A DNA stretch of 8,157 nucleotides from an uncultured Eubacteriales bacterium (lineage in GTDB: Bacteria > Bacillota > Clostridia > Oscillospirales > CAG-272): the NCBI GenBank assembly GCA_934526185.1, contig CAKTAA010000094.1:1-8157 (forward strand), given 5' to 3'. A program made the position numbers and the translations under genes. Below, in pieces: positions 5,437-8,157 of this stretch (position 1 is its first letter; each line of letters opens with the position of its first letter). The notes beneath the pieces were generated by a model. The model searched no databases, had not been told where the DNA came from, and saw only the letters and a program-made list of their open reading frames with translations.

Positions 5437-6108
5437 CTACTCTTTCGCACCAAATATCCGGTTCAGTTCCTCCACGGCCGCCTCGTCTGCAAAAGCCAGA
5501 ATATACTGGCCGGCACGAATAACGGTTTCACCATGGGGAATAAGCATCGCATCATCTTCATAAATAGCAATCAAGAGGGCGTGCGAAGGAAGTTTGATCT
5601 CAGCGATGGTTTTATTGACATTCGGAGAATGATAGTCGACATGGATACGGACAATCGAGTAGTCGCCTTTGGACAGCCGCATCAAGGTCATAATGGACTG
5701 ATAGTTCATTTCATCTGCAATCATATGACCGATCATGTCGGCCTGATTGATCTTTACATCCACACCCATACCTGCATTAAAAAGCCATGCGTTTTTGGGA
5801 TTATTAACTCTCGCAATTACCTTTGGCACATCGTATTCAAATTTTGCCATCATTGCCACGGCCAAATTAGTTTCATCATTGCCCGTAGTACAAACCAAGG
5901 CGTTACATCTGCGCACTCCGGCTTTTTCCAGCAACAGAGCGTCCGTTCCATCGCCTGTCAGGACATTTTCTTTTTTTAGGCCGTTTTTCTTTAATGCCTG
6001 AAGGGCCTTTTCTTTATTTTCAATGACGATAGCATTGTTTCCGTTTTCTATTAGCAATCCAGCGATATATCCTCCGACTTGGCCGCCGCCAACAATAATC
6101 ACATTCAT
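5437..6108 (-). CDS. TrkA/KtrA-type RCK protein, second of a pair
   Basis: A 223-residue cytoplasmic K+-transport regulatory subunit. The N-terminal RCK_N Rossmann domain begins IIVGGGQVGGYIA (glycine loop at 7-12), with Glu30 at the end of the second strand, the position that binds the ribose of NAD(H) or ATP. Other family features are TGDGTD (51-56), CTTGNDETNLAVA (73-85) and VIARVNNP (97-104). The C-terminal RCK_C domain spans about 140-223. The length equals a single-lobe KtrA rather than the roughly 450-residue tandem TrkA. The start ATG at 6108 has AAGGAG 9 nt upstream, and the gene begins 21 bp after the first RCK gene. In known systems such proteins form a ring that gates a TrkH/KtrB channel, but no channel gene is in view. 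It may pair with its neighbour as a hetero-oligomer, or regulate the ATPase; both are inference. Confidence 0.93.
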   Translation of the reverse strand: MNVIIVGGGQVGGYIAGLLIENGNNAIVIENKEKALQALKKNGLKKENVLTGDGTDALLLEKAGVRRCNALVCTTGNDETNLAVAMMAKFEYDVPKVIARVNNPKNAWLFNAGMGVDVKINQADMIGHMIADEMNYQSIMTLMRLSKGDYSIVRIHVDYHSPNVNKTIAEIKLPSHALLIAIYEDDAMLIPHGETVIRAGQYILAFADEAAVEELNRIFGAKE

Positions 6109-6129
6109 CGTACACCGCTCCTTTCCACT

Positions 6130-6777
6130 TTATAATTGCAACATATCCCTGGCCCGCTCCATGCAATCTGAACAAACCGACAAATACAAGATATCGTTAT
6201 ATTCGCAACACATATCTCTTTCCGGCACAAAGGATCGTCCATGACGTTCTACAGCAATCAGACTTATCTTTCCTGCCACATCAAACTCGGAATACTTTTT
6301 CCCCTCCAAGCTGGCAGGAATTCGTACCTTTACAAGCTGGACATCGTTTCCCAATTTGCGAATGACACGCCAGCTTCTGTTTCCTTCAAGGTATTCCATG
6401 ACATTATCCAGTCCAAGGCGGGTAATGGATACTGTATATATCCCCATGGATTCAAACATTCTCGCCCGTATAGGGTCATACATACGAGCGATAACTGTGG
6501 GAACATGAAATACATTTTTCGCAATGTTAGCAACCACTGCATTCAGCGAATCGCTGCTGGTACAGCCAATCACTACATCCGCCGAAGCAATTCCCGCCTG
6601 TTCCAACACGTCTTTGTCATATCCGACTCCGCAGATTGTTCGTCCTGTAAATTCCTCGCTCAAAGCCAGGAATGTTTCCGGGCTATTATCTATGACGATG
6701 ACATCATGGTTTTTTCGTGCCAAATATTCCGACACCCGGACACCAAATTTTCCACATCCTATAACTAATGCTTTCAT
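6130..6777 (-). CDS. TrkA/KtrA-type RCK protein, first of a pair
   Basis: A 215-residue single-lobe RCK regulator. KALVIGCGKFGVRVSEYLA holds the GxGxxG loop at 7-12, and Asp30 (VIVIDNSPE) is the expected NAD/ATP ribose ligand. GVGYDKDVLEQAGI, CTSSDSLNAVVA and VIARMYDP are family motifs, and the RCK_C part covers about 135-215. I chose the ATG at 6777 because AAGGAG lies 9 nt upstream. An in-frame TTG at 6786 would directly abut that ribosome site and is rejected. The ATPase stop is only 5 bp upstream, and the ribosome site lies inside the last ATPase codons, so the two are tightly coupled. The protein has several cysteines (Cys8, 49, 72, 190, 191, 202, 205), including a CC pair and CSDC near the C-terminus. 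Redox or metal sensing is possible but unproven. Confidence 0.93.
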   Translation of the reverse strand: MKALVIGCGKFGVRVSEYLARKNHDVIVIDNSPETFLALSEEFTGRTICGVGYDKDVLEQAGIASADVVIGCTSSDSLNAVVANIAKNVFHVPTVIARMYDPIRARMFESMGIYTVSITRLGLDNVMEYLEGNRSWRVIRKLGNDVQLVKVRIPASLEGKKYSEFDVAGKISLIAVERHGRSFVPERDMCCEYNDILYLSVCSDCMERARDMLQL

Positions 6778-6782
6778 TGCTT

Positions 6783-8157
6783 TCAACTCCTTTTCGCTCG
6801 GCGTACACGCAGTAATTTCTTTCTTGCTTCCTCAATGCCAAACACAATAAACGGGATACAAATTAAGTAAAGCCACTCAATCCAGGAAATCGGCGCCGTA
6901 TTGAAAATTCCGCTCAAGAACGGAATATACATCAGCGCAAGCAGAATCACTACCTCTATCACTAAGCCGGCATTGATATAATGATTACTGAACAGCTTTC
7001 TTTTAAAGACCGATTCATAATCCGTTCGGTTGTTCATGGCCATTCCCATCTGTGCGAAGACCACACCGGCCAGCATCATCGTTGTGGCCTCGGCATAACC
7101 GTGCGTCCCCTCCGCAGCCAGTGGTATACCCGGCCAGCCGTTCAGGAAGTTGGCAAGGAAATAACCACCCACAGAAAAGAGTGTGCCAAGCAGTCCATAC
7201 CAGATGAATCCGACTAAAACAACATTCTTATTGAGCAACCGCTCTTTGGTGGAGCGCGGCGGTTGCTGCATCACACTTGCTTCTGCATGCTCAGCGCCCA
7301 AGCCAAGCGCAGGCACCATATCCGTACCAATATCAATGGTCAGAATTTGAAGTACAGTTAGCGGCACGGGAATCATACCGCCGGAAAGCAGATATAAAGT
7401 GGGTGCTGCGGCTTCCGGCGTATTGCTGTCGAAAATATATCGAAGAAATTTCCGGATGTTATTGTAAACCGTTCTGCCTTCTTCAATCGCCCGGACAATC
7501 GTAGCAAAGTTGTCATCGCTCAGAATCATATCGGCAGCTTCCTTGGCGACATCCGTTCCGGTAATTCCCATGGCAATACCGATATCCGCCTTTTTCAGAG
7601 CGGGAGAGTCGTTCACGCCGTCGCCTGTTACTGCGACAATGTTGCCCATCTCCTGCAAAGCGCAGACAATGCGGTATTTTTGTTCGGGCGCCATGCGGGC
7701 AAAAACAACCTCGCCTTTTAGCACTTCCTTCAGCACAGTATCATCCATCTCGGCCAGTTCCACGCCCGATATTACCTTGGCATCAGGGCTCTGGATGATG
7801 CCAATTTTGCGGGCTATACTCTCGGCAGTCAATCCATAGTCACCGGTAATCATAATGATTTTGATACCCGCACTGCGGCACAGGCGAACCGCTTCTTTTA
7901 CCTCACTGCGTGGCGGATCTTGCATCGCCACAAGCCCAAGAAAGGTTAAATTCTCTTCTACATTTTCAAGAGTATATTCACGAATCGATTCAGGAAGCGT
8001 TTCATCGTCTCTGCGTAACGGACGATAGGCCACTGCCAGGACACGCAAACCATCCCGGGCGTAAGTATCATTTGCCTGCATGATGCGCTGCCGGTCTTCC
8101 TCCTTCATCGGGCGGGAAGAAGAACCATCATAACAGCGTTGGCACAGTTCCATAACC
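6783..8157 (-). CDS. Cation-transporting P-type ATPase, P2C (Na+/K+-ATPase-like), C-terminal part
   Basis: This frame is open to the right edge and encodes at least 457 residues; the phosphorylation site DKTGT would lie outside. Numbering from the Met at 8153, it holds the end of the nucleotide-binding domain, the hinge motif MITGDYGLTA (101-110), TGDGVNDSPALKKADIG (176-192) and six C-terminal membrane segments (M5-M10). M5 has YIFDSNTPE (239-247) and M6 has TIDIGTDMVPALGLGAE (272-288), followed by AEASVMQQPPR. These match the Na+,K+-ATPase branch: the residues equivalent to Ser775, Asn776, Glu779, Asp804 and Asp808, which bind K+/Na+, are all present. The M8 Asp926 equivalent appears to be Met (AQMGMAM). 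The C-terminus is basic (RVRRAKRS). Expected role: ATP-driven cation exchange or uptake at the plasma membrane. A Ca2+-type (P2A) assignment is possible but fits less well. Confidence 0.93.
   Translation of the reverse strand, partial: VMELCQRCYDGSSSRPMKEEDRQRIMQANDTYARDGLRVLAVAYRPLRRDDETLPESIREYTLENVEENLTFLGLVAMQDPPRSEVKEAVRLCRSAGIKIIMITGDYGLTAESIARKIGIIQSPDAKVISGVELAEMDDTVLKEVLKGEVVFARMAPEQKYRIVCALQEMGNIVAVTGDGVNDSPALKKADIGIAMGITGTDVAKEAADMILSDDNFATIVRAIEEGRTVYNNIRKFLRYIFDSNTPEAAAPTLYLLSGGMIPVPLTVLQILTIDIGTDMVPALGLGAEHAEASVMQQPPRSTKERLLNKNVVLVGFIWYGLLGTLFSVGGYFLANFLNGWPGIPLAAEGTHGYAEATTMMLAGVVFAQMGMAMNNRTDYESVFKRKLFSNHYINAGLVIEVVILLALMYIPFLSGIFNTAPISWIEWLYLICIPFIVFGIEEARKKLLRVRRAKRS
6788..6793 (-). 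promoter_or_regulatory. Ribosome binding site deciding the start of the first RCK gene
   Basis: AAGGAG on the minus strand lies within the last codons of the ATPase gene, 9 nt before ATG 6777. It abuts the alternative TTG at 6786 and therefore excludes that start. Its position inside the upstream gene indicates coupled translation. Confidence 0.7.

Noticed and set aside
6778..6786. TTG start at 6786 for the first RCK gene
   Set aside because: The AAGGAG site directly abuts the TTG with almost no spacing, while ATG 6777 has the normal 9-nt gap and begins with the Rossmann strand as in the family.
1..8157. CRISPR arrays, tRNA or rRNA genes, and insertion sequences
   Set aside because: I saw no regularly spaced repeats, no cloverleaf or rRNA-like segment, and no transposase of the DDE type in the window.

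Overview
The window looks like DNA of a low- to mid-GC anaerobic Firmicute, probably a gut Clostridia-type organism. The evidence is strong AAGGAG-type ribosome sites, Tn4451/TnpX-style transposon genes, and similarity by eye to clostridial mobile elements. I could not assign a species. Every supported gene reads on the minus strand, so the biological order runs from high to low coordinates.

Region A (about 5437-8157) is a cation-transport operon. It holds the C-terminal part of a P-type ATPase that runs off the right edge, followed closely by two single-lobe TrkA/KtrA-type RCK proteins of 215 and 223 aa. The ATPase keeps the membrane signatures of the Na+,K+-ATPase (P2C) branch, namely SNTPE in M5 and TIDIGTDMVPA in M6. 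A P2C-like pump co-transcribed with paired RCK regulators, with no TrkH/KtrB channel in view, suggests a K+-linked transport or regulatory module.

Region B (about 4473-5436) has no convincing conserved protein gene. It holds three hairpins downstream of the trk-like operon, then a near-consensus minus-strand promoter (TTGACA / TATAAT). About 230-260 nt further on is a strong intrinsic terminator whose 3' arm could instead pair with an upstream copy of AAAGCCGG. A 72-codon ORF overlaps this leader. Next comes a cluster of inverted repeats just upstream of the mobilization genes, which is a good oriT candidate.

Region C (1-4472) is the body of an integrative mobilizable element. In transcription order it has a MobC-like ribbon-helix-helix accessory protein, a MobP-type relaxase broken by a single-base frameshift near 3722, a ParB/Spo0J-family protein that overlaps the relaxase stop by ATGA, a small TnpW-like protein, and a large serine recombinase of the TnpX/TndX type that runs off the left edge. 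Genes from mobC to tnpW are separated by 0-9 bp and are probably one operon. An 84-bp gap before the recombinase contains two mutually exclusive (or pseudoknotted) stems next to its ribosome site.

Together, the recombinase would excise and integrate the element, and MobC plus relaxase acting at oriT would mobilize it with help from another conjugative element. The frameshift predicts that this copy is impaired for mobilization. One element end should lie between about 5070 and 5436; the other is left of base 1.
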